64,000 bases of DNA from Bacilliculturomica massiliensis (GCF_900605495.1 NZ_LR027603.1:993997-1057996), one strand, 5' to 3'; positions 33,061 to 43,414 are shown, numbered from the stretch's first letter. A program made the numbers and translations. The notes: generated by a model from the sequence alone, not told the origin.

Positions 33061-33342
33061 ATGAAAGTCAGAAAAGTGCCCATGCGGCGGTGCGTCGGCT
33101 GCATGGAGTCCAAGCCGAAAAAGGAATTGATCCGCCTGGTGGCGGACGAGGGGGGCTCGCTCCACGTGGATCCTACGGGAAAAGCCAATGGACGAGGCGT
33201 GTATCTGTGTCCCAGCAGCAGTTGTTTTGCGCTGGCAAGAAAGCGAAAAGCCATCGGAAGAAGCCTGGAGATGTCATTCAGCGAAGAAGAGCTTGACCGG
33301 GTCTTCGGGGAGTTGGTCCAATATGAAAAACAAGATTCATAG
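33061..33342 (+). CDS. rnpM: RNase P modulator / YlxR family RNA-binding protein
   Basis: 93 residues with the DUF448 motif MRRCVGCMESKPKKELIR and NGRGVYLCPSSSCF. B. subtilis YlxR binds and modulates RNase P RNA; an rnpB gene lies at 54.1 kb in this window. The end overlaps the next gene by 20 bases. Confidence 0.94.
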   Translation: MKVRKVPMRRCVGCMESKPKKELIRLVADEGGSLHVDPTGKANGRGVYLCPSSSCFALARKRKAIGRSLEMSFSEEELDRVFGELVQYEKQDS

Positions 33343-33631
33343 CTATCTGGGATTTGCGAAGAAATCCCGGAATCTGGTAACAGGGTACAATACCTGCATA
33401 TACGGATTGCAGAAACGCCGGATCCGGCTGCTGATCGTGGCGGAGGATACGGCTGATAATACAAAGAAGAAGTTTCAGAATCTAACAGAGGCTGCAGGAG
33501 TACCTTTCCGGATCTACGGAGTGAAGGAGGAACTGTCGGCATCCACCGGAGAACAGGATAAGGGAGTCTACGGCGTGACCGACGCCCAGTTCGCAGCTGT
33601 TATACAAAAGGAGATAGACGCTATGGAATAA
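33323..33631 (+). CDS. ylxQ: L7Ae-family ribosomal/kink-turn protein YlxQ
   Basis: 102 residues from ATG 33323, SD GGGGAG; start lies inside the previous gene. L7Ae/L30e/S12e/Gadd45 fold: [19 protein letters not shown], then [16 protein letters not shown]. Probable kink-turn RNA binder of unknown target. Confidence 0.92.
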   Translation: MKNKIHSYLGFAKKSRNLVTGYNTCIYGLQKRRIRLLIVAEDTADNTKKKFQNLTEAAGVPFRIYGVKEELSASTGEQDKGVYGVTDAQFAAVIQKEIDAME

Positions 33632-33650
33632 GAAGGAGAGGTGTTCTTAT

Positions 33651-36600
33651 ATGTCAATGAAAGTAAAAGATTTAGCCAGAGAACTCAAGGTATCCGACAA
33701 CGATCTGCTGGACCGGATCAAAGGAATGGGGATCAGTGCGGAGAGCGGAGCAAGCGTACTGGAGGATATAGACGTCGTCGCGGTCAGAAATACAGTTCTG
33801 AACAGCAAAAAACGTTCGGAGACGAAGATCGTGAAAGTGGCGGCGAAGAAAACGGAAAAAAAAGAAGAAGGCGAAGTGAAAGTGACCATCAAACCGGCAG
33901 CCAGGTCGGTGATCGAGGCCCAGGAAAAGGCGCACGCGCCGAAATCGCAGTCGCAGCACGCGGCGGCCAGAGACGCGGACCGTCCTTACCGCACGCCGCC
34001 TCAGGGCAAGCCCATGCCGAAGACGGTGATGGCTCCTAACGGCAAGATCCTGCCTCAGGGCCGGCCTATGCCAAAGAACGCCGTGCCGCAGACGAAACCC
34101 GTTCAGGACGAGGAAACTTCTGCTATAAATGAGACGGCCGCACACACGGCCGCCCCTCAGGCGCCGGAGCAGGAAAACGCCAGACCGCAGGCGGCGCCCG
34201 CGGAACTGAAGGAGACGGCGGCAGCGGCGGCTGTGAGAACGGCAGAGACGCCGGCTGCAGAGAAAGCGGCTCCCGCGGCGGCACAGGCCGCGGAGCGGCC
34301 GGAAAAGCCGGAGAGCGAGGCGACGGTGAAAAGAGAAACAGAGACAGCAAATGGGGACGGCAAGACGCCTGCTGGTCAGACGGCACAGGCAGTCCAGAGC
34401 AATGCAGGAGTGCAGAGAAACGATCAGACGCCGCGCAGAGACAGCGGCTACGCGCCGCAGGGCCAGAATCAGAGCAGTGCACCGAGAAGAGACGGGGCCC
34501 AGAGCGGCGGTCCGAGAAGAGACGGAGCCCAAAGCGGCGGCCCGAGGAGAGACGGAGCCCAGAGCAGCGGCCCGAGAAGAGACGGAGCCCAGAGCGGCGG
34601 CCCGAGGAGAGACGGAGCCCAGAACGGCGGTCCGAGAAGAGACGGAGCCCAGAGCAGCGGCCCGAGAAGAGACGGAGCCCAGAGCAGCGGTCCGAGAAGA
34701 GACGGAGCCCAGAACGGCGGTCCGAGAAGAGACGGAGCCCAGAACGGCGGTCCGAGAAGAGACGGAGCCCAGAGCAGCGGCCCGAGAAGAGACGGGGCCC
34801 AGAGCGGCGGTCCGAGAAGGGACGGCGGTCAGTACAGCGGCCCGAGAAAGGACGGAGCGCAGAAGAAAGACTTCTCCAAACCGGCGCCGGTGGTCGATGG
34901 GATCAGCAAACCGACCAGTCATAAAAAACAGAATGAGAAGAAGGATCGGGATAAGCGGGATAAACAGTATTCCAGACCCATGGATCTGTCCAAGGCCGCT
35001 CCGAAGAAACACAGAAAGAATAGAGAAAAGGTAGACCAAGTGCAGGAAAATAATATTGAGCTGGAAGCGCTGCCCTCAGGGACGAAAATTATCACTGTTC
35101 CGATCACTGTGAAGGGCTTGTCCGAACAAATTGAGAAGACGACCTCTCAGATCATCATGGCGCTCATGCGTCTGGGGATCATGGCCAATATCAACCAGAA
35201 TCTGGACGAAGAGACGGCGGTGCTTCTTGGCGAGGAGCTGGGCGTCAATATAGTCGTGGATAAAGTGGAAGAAGAGATCGTGGAGGAAGGACTGGAGCTC
35301 TTTGAAGACAAGGAATCCGACCTGAAGCCCAGACCGCCGATCATAACGGTAATGGGACACGTCGACCACGGCAAGACGTCCCTTTTGGACGCTATCCGCA
35401 AGACCAACGTGACGGACAGAGAAGCCGGCGGGATCACCCAGCATATCGGCGCGTCTGAAGTCGTTCTCAACGGACAGAAGATCGTTTTCCTGGATACGCC
35501 GGGACACGAAGCGTTTACCGCTATGCGTGCCAGAGGCGCTCACGCCACGGACATCGCCGTACTGGTAGTTGCCGCTGACGACAGCGTGAAGCCGCAGACG
35601 GTGGAATCCATCAGTCACGCCAAGGCTGCAGGCGTTCCCATCATCGTGGCTATCAATAAAATGGATAAACCGGGAGCAAACCCCGATCGCGTCAAGCAGG
35701 ACCTCACAGAACACGGCATCGTCGTGGAAGATTGGGGCGGAGATACCATCGCTGTTCCGGTTTCCGCAAAGAGCGGCGAAGGCATCGTAAATCTCCTTGA
35801 GATGATCCTTCTGCAGGCTGAGGTGCTGGAGCTGAAAGCGAACCCCAATCGTCTGGCTATAGGAACTGTCATCGAAGCCAGGCTGGATAAGGCAAAGGGA
35901 CCTGTGGCCACCCTTCTGGTGCTCAACGGCACCCTTCAGGCAGGCATGTCCGTAGTCGCCGGAACGAGCAGCGGCAGGATCCGTGCCATGACCAACTATA
36001 AGGGGGATGCCATCCGCAAGGCCGGACCGGCCACGGCGGTGGAGATCCTGGGTCTCACGGAGGTTCCGGAAGCCGGCGACCAGTTCAACGCTGTGCGCGA
36101 GGACAAAGTGGCCAGAGAGATCGCAGAAAACAGGAAAACAAAGCTGAGAGAAGAAGTGATGAAGAAGAATTCCAGCGTTACGCTGGAACAGCTCTTCAGC
36201 CAGATCGAAGAGGGCGAGGTAAAAGAGCTGAACCTGATCATCAAGGCCGACGTTCAGGGCTCCGTAGGCGCGCTGACCACTTCTCTGGAGAAGTTGAAAA
36301 ATGAAAATGTAAAGGTGAGAGTGATCCACTCCGGTGTAGGCGCCATCACAGAATCCGACGTCATGCTGGCCAACACATCCAACGCCATCATCATCGCTTT
36401 CAACGTGCGGCCCAGCACGGCCGTCACGACCATGGCAGACAGAGAAGGTGTGGAGATCAGGACCTACCGCATCATCTACGAGGCCATCGAGGATATCGAG
36501 GCAGCCATGAAGGGTATGCTCGACCCCGTATTTAAAGAAGTCGTCATGGGCAAACTGGAGATCAGGACCACATTTAAGGTCCCCGGCGTGGGAACCGTGG

Positions 36601-36830
36601 GCGGAGCTTATGTACTGGAAGGCAAGGTACAGAGAAACGCGCAGGTCCGTCTGGTCCGCGACGGTATTGTAATACACGAAGGAAAGATCTCTTCGCTGAA
36701 GCGTTTCAAAGACGACGCGAAAGAAGTCAATTCCGGATACGAGTGCGGAATCGGCATTGAGAACTACAACGACGTCAAGGAAGGCGATATCGTCGAAGCC
36801 TTCAAGATGGAGGAGATCGAACGGAAATAA
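33651..36830 (+). CDS. infB: translation initiation factor IF-2 with an Arg/Gly-rich repeat region
   Basis: 1059 residues, much longer than B. subtilis IF-2 (716). N-terminal IF2_N ([21 protein letters not shown]), an Ala/Pro/Glu-rich stretch (about 90-270), then 12 tandem units of [10 protein letters not shown] type (about residues 280-400), a Lys-rich linker and the second IF2_N domain. The GTPase core has G1 GHVDHGKTS near residue 569, DTPGHEAF and NKMD, then domains II-IV to the C-terminus ([15 protein letters not shown]). Brings fMet-tRNA to the 30S. SD AAGGAGAGG. Confidence 0.97.
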   Translation: MSMKVKDLARELKVSDNDLLDRIKGMGISAESGASVLEDIDVVAVRNTVLNSKKRSETKIVKVAAKKTEKKEEGEVKVTIKPAARSVIEAQEKAHAPKSQSQHAAARDADRPYRTPPQGKPMPKTVMAPNGKILPQGRPMPKNAVPQTKPVQDEETSAINETAAHTAAPQAPEQENARPQAAPAELKETAAAAAVRTAETPAAEKAAPAAAQAAERPEKPESEATVKRETETANGDGKTPAGQTAQAVQSNAGVQRNDQTPRRDSGYAPQGQNQSSAPRRDGAQSGGPRRDGAQSGGPRRDGAQSSGPRRDGAQSGGPRRDGAQNGGPRRDGAQSSGPRRDGAQSSGPRRDGAQNGGPRRDGAQNGGPRRDGAQSSGPRRDGAQSGGPRRDGGQYSGPRKDGAQKKDFSKPAPVVDGISKPTSHKKQNEKKDRDKRDKQYSRPMDLSKAAPKKHRKNREKVDQVQENNIELEALPSGTKIITVPITVKGLSEQIEKTTSQIIMALMRLGIMANINQNLDEETAVLLGEELGVNIVVDKVEEEIVEEGLELFEDKESDLKPRPPIITVMGHVDHGKTSLLDAIRKTNVTDREAGGITQHIGASEVVLNGQKIVFLDTPGHEAFTAMRARGAHATDIAVLVVAADDSVKPQTVESISHAKAAGVPIIVAINKMDKPGANPDRVKQDLTEHGIVVEDWGGDTIAVPVSAKSGEGIVNLLEMILLQAEVLELKANPNRLAIGTVIEARLDKAKGPVATLLVLNGTLQAGMSVVAGTSSGRIRAMTNYKGDAIRKAGPATAVEILGLTEVPEAGDQFNAVREDKVAREIAENRKTKLREEVMKKNSSVTLEQLFSQIEEGEVKELNLIIKADVQGSVGALTTSLEKLKNENVKVRVIHSGVGAITESDVMLANTSNAIIIAFNVRPSTAVTTMADREGVEIRTYRIIYEAIEDIEAAMKGMLDPVFKEVVMGKLEIRTTFKVPGVGTVGGAYVLEGKVQRNAQVRLVRDGIVIHEGKISSLKRFKDDAKEVNSGYECGIGIENYNDVKEGDIVEAFKMEEIERK
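34488..34860 (+). repeat. 30-bp tandem repeats within infB (12 units plus one partial)
   Basis: Units of 10 codons, RRDGAQ followed by SGGP, SSGP or NGGP; the last two have diverged ([16 protein letters not shown]). Near-identical nucleotide units indicate recent expansion and possible length variation. Confidence 0.95.
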
Positions 36831-36841
36831 CGGAGGCGTAA

Positions 36842-37264
36842 ATGGGAAAAGGATACAGACCGGGCAGACTGGGCGAAGAGATCCGCAGGATCGTCAGCGA
36901 CATGCTGCTTCGGGAGCTGAAAGATCCCCGTTTTAAGGGAATGGTGAGCATTTCCGCCGTCGAGGTCACAGATGACAGCAGCTATGCTACGCTGTATGTG
37001 ACCGCGCTGGGACTGACTCCCGGCGGAGAGCTCACGCAGGAAGAAAAGGATGGAATTCTGGCGGCTTTCAAGAGCGCCAAAGGGGTGATCCGCAGCGAGA
37101 TCGGCAGGCAGGTGAAGCTGCGCCATGTGCCGGACCTGTTATTCAAGATGGATACTTCCATGGAATACGGCAGGCATATGGAAGACGTGCTCAGCAAGCT
37201 GGACATCAAAAGTGAACAAGACAAAACTGCTGCAGAAGATGAATCAGAGGATACAAAAGAGTAA
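36842..37264 (+). CDS. rbfA: 30S ribosome-binding factor A
   Basis: 140 residues; KH-like fold with RLGEEIRRIVSDMLLRELKDPR and VKLRHVPDLLFKMDTSMEYG. Required for late 16S maturation. The last 20 residues are an acidic tail. SD GGAGG 6 bases before ATG, 11 bases after infB. Confidence 0.96.
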   Translation: MGKGYRPGRLGEEIRRIVSDMLLRELKDPRFKGMVSISAVEVTDDSSYATLYVTALGLTPGGELTQEEKDGILAAFKSAKGVIRSEIGRQVKLRHVPDLLFKMDTSMEYGRHMEDVLSKLDIKSEQDKTAAEDESEDTKE

Positions 37265-37277
37265 ACAGGAGCAAATT

Positions 37278-38270
37278 ATGAAAAATAACACCCTGGCGGA
37301 GATCGCCGCCCGGCTCCTCTCGGCGGAACGGATCCTGTTGTTTCCCCACGTGCGGGCCGACGGCGACGCCCTCGGCTCCGCTGTGTCGCTCTGTGCGGCG
37401 CTGCGGGAGAAAAGACGACAGGCTTATGTGCTGTTGGAGGATGAGATCGCGGAGAATCTGCGCTTTCTCATGGGAGATTACTGCACGACGGACTGTTCGG
37501 CGGTAGGTAAGCCGGATGTCTGTGTGTCGGTAGACTGCAGCGATGTAGACCGTTTCGAAAAACGGAGGGATGTGTTTTTCTCGGCAGACTGCAAGATCTG
37601 CATCGATCATCACGTTACGACCGGCTCCTTCGGAGATATGAATTACATCGATCCGGAGGCGGCGGCCACCGGAGAGCTGATCTATGAACTGCTCGTCCAA
37701 ATGTCCGCGGAGATCACACCCTTTATGGCGGACGCGCTCTACGCCGCCATAGAGACGGATACCGGGGGATTCCGGTATTCCAATACCACCAGACGCAGTC
37801 ATCTGATCACAGCGGCTTTATTTGACAGCGGGCTGGACAGCTGCCGCGTGTGCAATGAGATCTATGACAGCATGAGGGGAGAACAGCTGACGCTTCACGC
37901 GGAAGCCCTGTCGGGCATGCGTACCTTTGCCGGCGGCCAGGCCAACCTGGCCTGCGTCACCCGGGAAATGCTGCAAAACACAGGCGCGGATATGTCGGAG
38001 TCGGAAGGTATCGTTGAGAAACTCAGAAGCATAAGGGGAATCGAGATCTCCGTTCTTCTCAAAGAGGAGGATGAAAATGTGATCAAAGTCAGCATGCGGG
38101 CCAAAAGCCGCGGGGATGTGGCGGTGATCTCTCAGAAGTTTGGGGGAGGCGGCCATAAAAAAGCGGCGGGCTGTACCATACGGCTGCCCATGGAAGAGGC
38201 GTGCAGGCAGATCATAGATGCGGTGGAAGAGGAACTGGAGAAGGAGTGTAGCCAGTGCGCGAAGGAATGA
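37278..38270 (+). CDS. nrnA: bifunctional oligoribonuclease / pAp phosphatase (DHH)
   Basis: 330 residues from ATG 37278 (SD CAGGAG 8 bases upstream). DHH motifs: HVRADGDALGS at the N-terminus (family usually HxxPDGD), VDCSD, IDHH and DPEAAATGELI; C-terminal DHHA1 with GGGGHKKAAG. Degrades nano-RNAs and dephosphorylates pAp. Its end overlaps truB by 16 bases. Confidence 0.95.
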   Translation: MKNNTLAEIAARLLSAERILLFPHVRADGDALGSAVSLCAALREKRRQAYVLLEDEIAENLRFLMGDYCTTDCSAVGKPDVCVSVDCSDVDRFEKRRDVFFSADCKICIDHHVTTGSFGDMNYIDPEAAATGELIYELLVQMSAEITPFMADALYAAIETDTGGFRYSNTTRRSHLITAALFDSGLDSCRVCNEIYDSMRGEQLTLHAEALSGMRTFAGGQANLACVTREMLQNTGADMSESEGIVEKLRSIRGIEISVLLKEEDENVIKVSMRAKSRGDVAVISQKFGGGGHKKAAGCTIRLPMEEACRQIIDAVEEELEKECSQCAKE

Positions 38271-39232
38271 TCAATGTGCTCAAGCCGGCGGGAATGACCT
38301 CCCACAATGCGGTGTCTTTTCTGCGGCGGCTCACAGGCGTTAAGCGCATCGGACATACGGGCACGCTGGATCCCATGGCCGCAGGGGTCCTCACATTAGG
38401 TATCGGCACCGCTGCGCGGGCGGCCGAATATCTGGATCTGGATGAGAAAAAGTATCGCTGCGAATTGATGCTGGGGATCAGTACGGACACGCTGGATATC
38501 TGGGGCGCCGTCACTGTGGACAGACGAGATCGGCTGAAGGGCATCTCGGAGCGGGATGTACTCTCATCTTTTGAGCCGCTGCGCGGAAATATCATGCAGC
38601 TTCCGCCCCAGTATTCGGCGCTGAAGGTAAACGGAAAACGATTATACGAGTATGCCCGCAAAGGTCAGACCGTAGAGATCAGCCGGCGGCCCGTTGCCAT
38701 CACTGATCTGGAGATCGTCGATATGGATCTGACGACAGGACGGGTCTGTTTTGACGTATCCTGTTCAAAGGGAACGTATGTGAGAAGTCTGTGCCAGGAG
38801 GTGGGTGAGTACCTGGGCTGCGGCGCGGCTATGAGTTTTCTGCTGCGCACGGCCAGCGGCGCGGCCGCATTAGAAAATTCGGTCACACTGGAAGAGCTTG
38901 CGGATAAGGGCGACCAAATATGGGATTATGTAAAGGACATTGATTTCTATTTGCCTTCGCTGGGAAGGCTGGTGCTTCGAAGAGGCCGTGAAGCCTGGTT
39001 TTCCAACGGCGGTTATCTGACTGCAGCCGACGCTGCGGTGGACAAGCTTCCGTTTTCAGAAGAATTGAAACGGGACGAACACGGCTTTCAGAAGAGAGCG
39101 TCGCATATTGGCGGTATGGGCAAGCTGGCGGACTGTTATCTTGTATACGGGGCCGATCTCAATTTCATGGGAACGGCTGTCTGGAATGAGGAGCAGAAAA
39201 AATATAACTGCGATAAGGTGTTTAACAGATGA
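38255..39232 (+). CDS. truB: tRNA pseudouridine(55) synthase
   Basis: 325 residues from GTG 38255 (SD AAGGAG about 9 bases upstream; ATG 38267 is an alternative). Catalytic Asp is in HTGTLDPMAAGVL; other motifs are KPAGMTSHNAV and GTYVRSLCQEVGEYLG. C-terminal PUA-like part follows residue 240. Overlaps ribF by 4 bases (ATGA). Confidence 0.96.
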   Translation: MREGMINVLKPAGMTSHNAVSFLRRLTGVKRIGHTGTLDPMAAGVLTLGIGTAARAAEYLDLDEKKYRCELMLGISTDTLDIWGAVTVDRRDRLKGISERDVLSSFEPLRGNIMQLPPQYSALKVNGKRLYEYARKGQTVEISRRPVAITDLEIVDMDLTTGRVCFDVSCSKGTYVRSLCQEVGEYLGCGAAMSFLLRTASGAAALENSVTLEELADKGDQIWDYVKDIDFYLPSLGRLVLRRGREAWFSNGGYLTAADAAVDKLPFSEELKRDEHGFQKRASHIGGMGKLADCYLVYGADLNFMGTAVWNEEQKKYNCDKVFNR

Positions 39233-40212
39233 AAGTATTCAGAAGTCTCTCGGAAATCGAAAATATAGATCCCACTTCGGTGGCTCTGGGAAATTTTGAC
39301 GGCATTCACCGCGGTCATCAGGAACTGATCCGGCATGCGGGCAGCTGCGCCAGGGAGAAAGGGCTCAAAAGCGCCGTTTTTACCTTTACGAATCATCCGA
39401 AAAACGTATTGTCAGGCAAGTCGCTGATCAAAAATATTTTATACCCCGACGAGAAAGCGGCGATCCTGGAGCTGCTGGGTGTGGACTATCTCTTTTCGCT
39501 GGACTTTACAGAGGAGATCATGACCCTGCCCCCCATAGATTTTCTGGAGAAGCTGCTGATCGGCCGGTTCCGCATGAAAGAAGCATTCTGCGGTTTCAAT
39601 TTTCACTTCGGCTATAAGGCGGAGGGAAATCCGGAATTTCTGCGCGCCAACGCCAGGCGGCTGGGATACGGACTGACTGTGCTGGCGCCCTTCACCATCG
39701 ACGGCAACGTGGTCAGCAGCACGCTGATCCGCAATCTCATCGCGGTGGGCGAAGTGGAAGCCTGTCCTAAATACCTGGGCCGGTACTATTCCATCGGCGG
39801 GCGGGTGGTGGTGGGGAACAAGATCGGCAGGACCATCGGTTTTCCCACGCTGAACTGCACGATCGATGAGACGATGGTATCGCCGTCCAACGGCGTATAC
39901 ATCACGTACTGCATGTACGACGGCATCCGGTATGAGAGCGTGACCAACGTGGGCAATAAGCCCACCATCGGCAAGTATAAAAAAAACATAGAGACGCACA
40001 TCTTTGATTTTGACGAGGAAATATACGGCGAGGAGATCCGCGTGGAATTTGTGAAGAAGATCCGGGACGAGTATAAGTTCGACAGCGTGGACGCGCTGTC
40101 GGTCCAGATCGGCAAAGACTGCAATACCGCCAGAGAGTTTCATCAGCAGAGAAGAGAGAATATAAAAAAGGCTTTACAAAATTGTATGGAATATGGTAAT
40201 ATAAATCGTTAG
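39229..40212 (+). CDS. ribF: bifunctional riboflavin kinase / FMN adenylyltransferase
   Basis: 327 residues. N-terminal nucleotidyltransferase with GNFDGIHRGHQEL and the GFNFHFGYKAEGN loop; C-terminal riboflavin kinase with GRTIGFPTLNC. Makes FMN then FAD. Translationally coupled to truB. A candidate rpsO promoter lies in its last codons. Confidence 0.96.
   Translation: MKVFRSLSEIENIDPTSVALGNFDGIHRGHQELIRHAGSCAREKGLKSAVFTFTNHPKNVLSGKSLIKNILYPDEKAAILELLGVDYLFSLDFTEEIMTLPPIDFLEKLLIGRFRMKEAFCGFNFHFGYKAEGNPEFLRANARRLGYGLTVLAPFTIDGNVVSSTLIRNLIAVGEVEACPKYLGRYYSIGGRVVVGNKIGRTIGFPTLNCTIDETMVSPSNGVYITYCMYDGIRYESVTNVGNKPTIGKYKKNIETHIFDFDEEIYGEEIRVEFVKKIRDEYKFDSVDALSVQIGKDCNTAREFHQQRRENIKKALQNCMEYGNINR
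40173..40202 (+). promoter_or_regulatory. promoter of rpsO
   Basis: TTTACA (40173-40178), 18-bp spacer, TAATAT (40197-40202), inside the 3' end of ribF; 98 bases before rpsO. Confidence 0.5.
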
Positions 40213-40299
40213 CATTGCTGGCAAGAGTACCTGCGGCTCTGTTCTGCGACTCTCCGACGCGTTACATGGCTGAAGGTGAATGAAGAAAAGGAGATAAAA

Positions 40300-40566
40300 A
40301 TGATCACGAAAGAAGCAAAAGCTCAAATCATTGAAGAGTACAAGACTCACGAGGGAGATACCGGTTCGCCGGAAGTACAGGTCGCTGTTCTGACCTACAG
40401 GATCAACGATCTGAACGAGCATCTGAAGGTGCACAAGAAGGACCACCATTCCAGAAGAGGCCTTCTGAAGATGGTAGGTCAGAGAAGAAACCTTCTCAAC
40501 TACTTAAAGGCAAAAGATCTGGAACGTTACAGAGCTGTGATCGCTCGTCTTGGTCTGAGAAAATAG
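40300..40566 (+). CDS. rpsO: 30S ribosomal protein S15
   Basis: 88 residues, the standard length, with [25 protein letters not shown] and [10 protein letters not shown]. Start at ATG 40300 after AAGGAG; the upstream in-frame ATG 40276 is not needed. Followed by a terminator and pnp, the common rpsO-pnp arrangement. Confidence 0.98.
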   Translation: MITKEAKAQIIEEYKTHEGDTGSPEVQVAVLTYRINDLNEHLKVHKKDHHSRRGLLKMVGQRRNLLNYLKAKDLERYRAVIARLGLRK

Positions 40567-40576
40567 GTTAAGAAAA

Positions 40577-40606
40577 AAGGCGGGGACATCCTCGCCTTAT
40601 TTTTTC
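40577..40606 (+). terminator. terminator after rpsO
   Basis: AAGGCGGGG / CCTCGCCTT stem (one G-T pair), 4-nt loop, then ATTTTTTC. Confidence 0.8.
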
Positions 40607-40643
40607 ATAGGAAATATTAATTATTTCCCGCTTAAATAACATC

Positions 40644-40729
40644 AATCGGGTGCGGGTCAGGCTTGAGAACTTAACTTATCGCCATTGCAAGTATGGTGGG
40701 TAGGTTAACTTGTCAAGCCGGACCTGATT
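40644..40729 (+). promoter_or_regulatory. structured pnp leader
   Basis: Three nested paired segments: AATCGGGT (40644-40651) with ACCTGATT (40722-40729); GGCTTGA (40660-40666) with TCAAGCC (40713-40719); TTAAC (40671-40675) with GTTAA (40704-40708). Long hairpin just before the pnp start, where PNPase leaders are often autoregulated via double-strand cleavage. Confidence 0.6.
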
Positions 40730-40748
40730 ACGAAAGGTAAGGTTAAAC

Positions 40749-42872
40749 ATGAGATTTGAAGACTACAGAACATTTAAGTACGCGCTGGGGGGCAGACTCC
40801 TTCAGCTGGAGATCGGAAAGGTCTGCGAGATGGCCAGCGGACAGGTGATGATGCGCTACGGCGACACCGTGGTCAACGTGACGGCCTGCTGCTCTGCACA
40901 GCCCAGACAGGACATCGACTTTTTCCCGCTGTCCTGCGAATACGAAGAAAGAATGTACGCCGCCGGCAAGATCCCCGGCGGATTCATCAAGAGAGAGGGC
41001 CGTCCCTCCGAGAAGGCGATCTTAAACTGCAGACTGATGGACAGACCCATGCGTCCGCTGTTTCCCAAGGGATTCTACAATGACGTGCAGGTGGTAGCAA
41101 CCGTAATGTGCGTGGATTCGGACTGCCCGCCTGAGATCGTAGCCATGATCGGTTCCTCTGTGGCGCTGTCCATTTCGGACATTCCCTGGGACGGGCCCAC
41201 AGCTTCTCTGCTGATCGGGAGAGTGGACGGCAAGTTCGTCATCAATCCCACGCAGGCGGAGAGAGAGGTCAGCGATCTGCATCTGGTGGTTTCCGGTACG
41301 AAAGAAGCGGTCATGATGGTGGAAGCCGGAGCGCAGGAGGTTCCGGAGGACGTCATTTTGGAAGCGATCATGTTCGGACACGAGGAGATCAAGAAGCTGG
41401 TAGCCTTTATTGAGGAGATCGTCGCCGAGGTAGGCAAACCCAAGCGTGAAGTGGAGATCCACACTGCGCCCGCCGATATCGACCAGGCGGTGAGAGAATA
41501 CGCGGAAGCGAAAATGAGAGTGGCGATCCAGACCTACGACAAGCAGGAGCGTCTGGACAAAATGGACGCGGTGGAGACGGAAACGAAGGAGCATTTCGCG
41601 GAGATCTATCCGGAGAATCCTAAAGATGTGGACGCCGTGCTCTACAATATAACCAAAGAACAGGTGAGACGGATGATCCTGGACGAGGGTGTTCGTCCCG
41701 ACAACAGAAAGCTCGACGAGATCCGTCCGATCTGGTGTGAGACGGGTCTTCTGCCCAGAACTCACGGTTCTGCGCTGTTCAAGAGAGGGCAGACTCAGGC
41801 CATGTCCGTCTGCACCCTGGGACCCATGGGCGATGCGCAGACCATCGACGGCATCGGAGATGAAGTACAGAAGCGTTACATGCATCACTACAACTTCCCG
41901 CCGTACAGCGTGGGCGAAGCCCGTCCCATGAGAAGCCCCGGCCGCCGCGAGATCGGTCACGGAGCCCTGGCAGAGCGCGCGCTGCTGCCTGTGCTGCCCA
42001 CTGAGGAAGAATTCCCTTATGCCATCCGCGTGGTGTCGGATATCCTGTCCTCCAACGGCAGTACGTCCCAGGCTTCCGTCTGCGGAAGCTGCATGGCTCT
42101 CATGGACGCCGGCGTACCCATCAAGGCTCCCGTGGCCGGTATTGCCATGGGTCTGATCGAGAGAGTGGAGGAGGACGGCAGCAGCAAGATGGCCATCCTT
42201 TCCGATATTCAGGGCATGGAAGATTTTCTGGGAGACATGGACTTTAAGGTAGCCGGCACCGCAAAGGGCGTTACCGCTATTCAGATGGATATCAAAGTAC
42301 ACGGCCTGTCCAGACAGGTTCTGCAGGATGCGCTGAAGCAGGCGAAGGAAGGCAGAATGCACATCATGAATCAGATGCTGGAAGAGATTCCGGAGCCCAG
42401 AAAAGAGCTGTCGCCCTACGCTCCGAGGATCATCTCCATGCAGATCGATCCGGACAAGATCAGAACAGTCATCGGACCGGGAGGCAAGACCATCAATCGC
42501 ATCATCGCAGATACCGGCGTAAAGATCGACATCAACGATGAAGGTCTCATCTACATTGCCGCTCCCGATATGGAAGCAGCCGACGCAGCGGTAAAAGAAG
42601 TGGAACTGCTGGTCAAGGATGTGGAGATCGGCGAGACCTACGAAGGAAAAGTAATGAGGATCATGAATTTCGGAGCCTTTATCGAGGTCCTTCCCGGCAA
42701 GGAAGGATTGCTGCACATTTCCAAAATGGAAAAGCACAGAGTGGAGAAGGTTGAGGACGTCATGAATATCGGAGACAAGGTCACGGTCAAGGTCTCCGAG
42801 ATCGATAACCAGAACCGCATCAACCTGACGAGAAAAGGACTGGAAGACATTCCTGTGGTAAAGGCGGAGTAA
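40749..42872 (+). CDS. pnp: polyribonucleotide nucleotidyltransferase (PNPase)
   Basis: 707 residues: two RNase PH domains (first about 1-140; second about 320-550 with the catalytic DMDFKVAGT segment), the all-alpha linker, KH ([21 protein letters not shown]) and S1 ([28 protein letters not shown]). 3'-5' phosphorolytic mRNA decay. SD is weak (AAAGGTAAGG). Confidence 0.98.
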   Translation: MRFEDYRTFKYALGGRLLQLEIGKVCEMASGQVMMRYGDTVVNVTACCSAQPRQDIDFFPLSCEYEERMYAAGKIPGGFIKREGRPSEKAILNCRLMDRPMRPLFPKGFYNDVQVVATVMCVDSDCPPEIVAMIGSSVALSISDIPWDGPTASLLIGRVDGKFVINPTQAEREVSDLHLVVSGTKEAVMMVEAGAQEVPEDVILEAIMFGHEEIKKLVAFIEEIVAEVGKPKREVEIHTAPADIDQAVREYAEAKMRVAIQTYDKQERLDKMDAVETETKEHFAEIYPENPKDVDAVLYNITKEQVRRMILDEGVRPDNRKLDEIRPIWCETGLLPRTHGSALFKRGQTQAMSVCTLGPMGDAQTIDGIGDEVQKRYMHHYNFPPYSVGEARPMRSPGRREIGHGALAERALLPVLPTEEEFPYAIRVVSDILSSNGSTSQASVCGSCMALMDAGVPIKAPVAGIAMGLIERVEEDGSSKMAILSDIQGMEDFLGDMDFKVAGTAKGVTAIQMDIKVHGLSRQVLQDALKQAKEGRMHIMNQMLEEIPEPRKELSPYAPRIISMQIDPDKIRTVIGPGGKTINRIIADTGVKIDINDEGLIYIAAPDMEAADAAVKEVELLVKDVEIGETYEGKVMRIMNFGAFIEVLPGKEGLLHISKMEKHRVEKVEDVMNIGDKVTVKVSEIDNQNRINLTRKGLEDIPVVKAE

Positions 42873-42910
42873 TCTGCCGGATCCCCTGTCAGAGAATTTA
42901 TAAGAATAGG

Positions 42911-42949
42911 AAGACGCCCCGGGCCATATGATGTTCCGAGGCGTCTTTT
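42911..42949 (+). terminator. terminator after pnp
   Basis: AAGACGCC / GGCGTCTT 8-bp stem with inner CGG/CCG pairs, then TTTT. Confidence 0.8.
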
Positions 42950-43015
42950 GTTGTGGAGAATACCGCCTGTATCAGCTCCTCGTAAAGGGTGAATAAATTA
43001 GGAAGGAAGCTTTTT

Positions 43016-43150
43016 ATGATCAGGAAAAAGAAAAAGGCCGGAAGAGTTCTCCTTCTGCTGCTTCTCATAGCTGCGGCAGGACTAACCGGCTTTGAAGTGA
43101 TCTCAGTGCTCTGGGAGTTCTTCCACATTCCGGCGTGGATCGGATCCTGA
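43016..43150 (+). CDS. small single-pass membrane protein, 44 aa
   Basis: ATG with SD AAGGAAG 6-7 bases upstream. Basic N-terminus (IRKKKKAGR), a hydrophobic run VLLLLLLIAAAGL, and a short aromatic C-terminus (VLWEFFHIPAWIGS), predicting one membrane helix with the N-terminus inside. No family recognised. It lies between two terminators, so it is expressed as its own unit if real. Confidence 0.55.
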   Translation: MIRKKKKAGRVLLLLLLIAAAGLTGFEVISVLWEFFHIPAWIGS

Positions 43151-43208
43151 GGATCAGCGGAACTGGATAAATAAGGATCAAATTGCACAAAAGAGTAAAA
43201 CAAGGTAC

Positions 43209-43237
43209 TTGACAAAACAGATAAGCTGGAATAAAAT
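43209..43237 (+). promoter_or_regulatory. strong sigma-A promoter of a candidate small RNA
   Basis: Perfect TTGACA (43209-43214), 17-bp spacer, TAAAAT (43232-43237). Confidence 0.8.
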
Positions 43238-43240
43238 GAA

Positions 43241-43312
43241 GCTAGCCAAGAAAGCAGTTATGTCCATCATAACACAAAACCCCATGTACTTGCGATACAT
43301 GGGGTTTTTATT
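43241..43312 (+). ncRNA. candidate small RNA of about 65-70 nt
   Basis: Bounded by a strong promoter (start expected near 43244) and an intrinsic terminator (T5 at 43305-43309). It contains a 6-bp hairpin GTTATG-TCCAT-CATAAC and the terminator hairpin; the flanks AGCTAGCCA (43240-43248) and TGGCTAGCT (43313-43321) are also complementary. No start codon with an SD is present. Not recognised as 6S, tmRNA, SRP RNA or a known riboswitch. Confidence 0.6.
43278..43309 (+). terminator. terminator of the candidate small RNA
   Basis: AACCCCATGTA / TACATGGGGTT 11-bp stem, 7-nt loop, T5 then ATTT. Confidence 0.88.
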
Positions 43313-43414
43313 TGGCTAGCTGTCTTTATTCTTCCGGTCCAGCCATTTGCAGATGCAGCAGCCTGCCACATTTGCCGCGGCCGAAAATTAAGTGGGAAAT
43401 AACTGAGGTTTTAT

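Noticed and set aside
33672-35039. Minus-strand ORF over infB with [10 protein letters not shown]-type repeats
   Set aside because: Shadow of the infB repeat on the other strand.
42898-43215. Minus-strand ORF over the pnp terminator and the 44-aa gene
   Set aside because: Contains the terminator and covers the plus-strand small gene with a proper SD; composition not protein-like.
43241-43312. tRNA or riboswitch in the gap before the M16 gene
   Set aside because: No cloverleaf, no T-loop consensus, and no aptamer motif that I recognise; kept only as a candidate small RNA.
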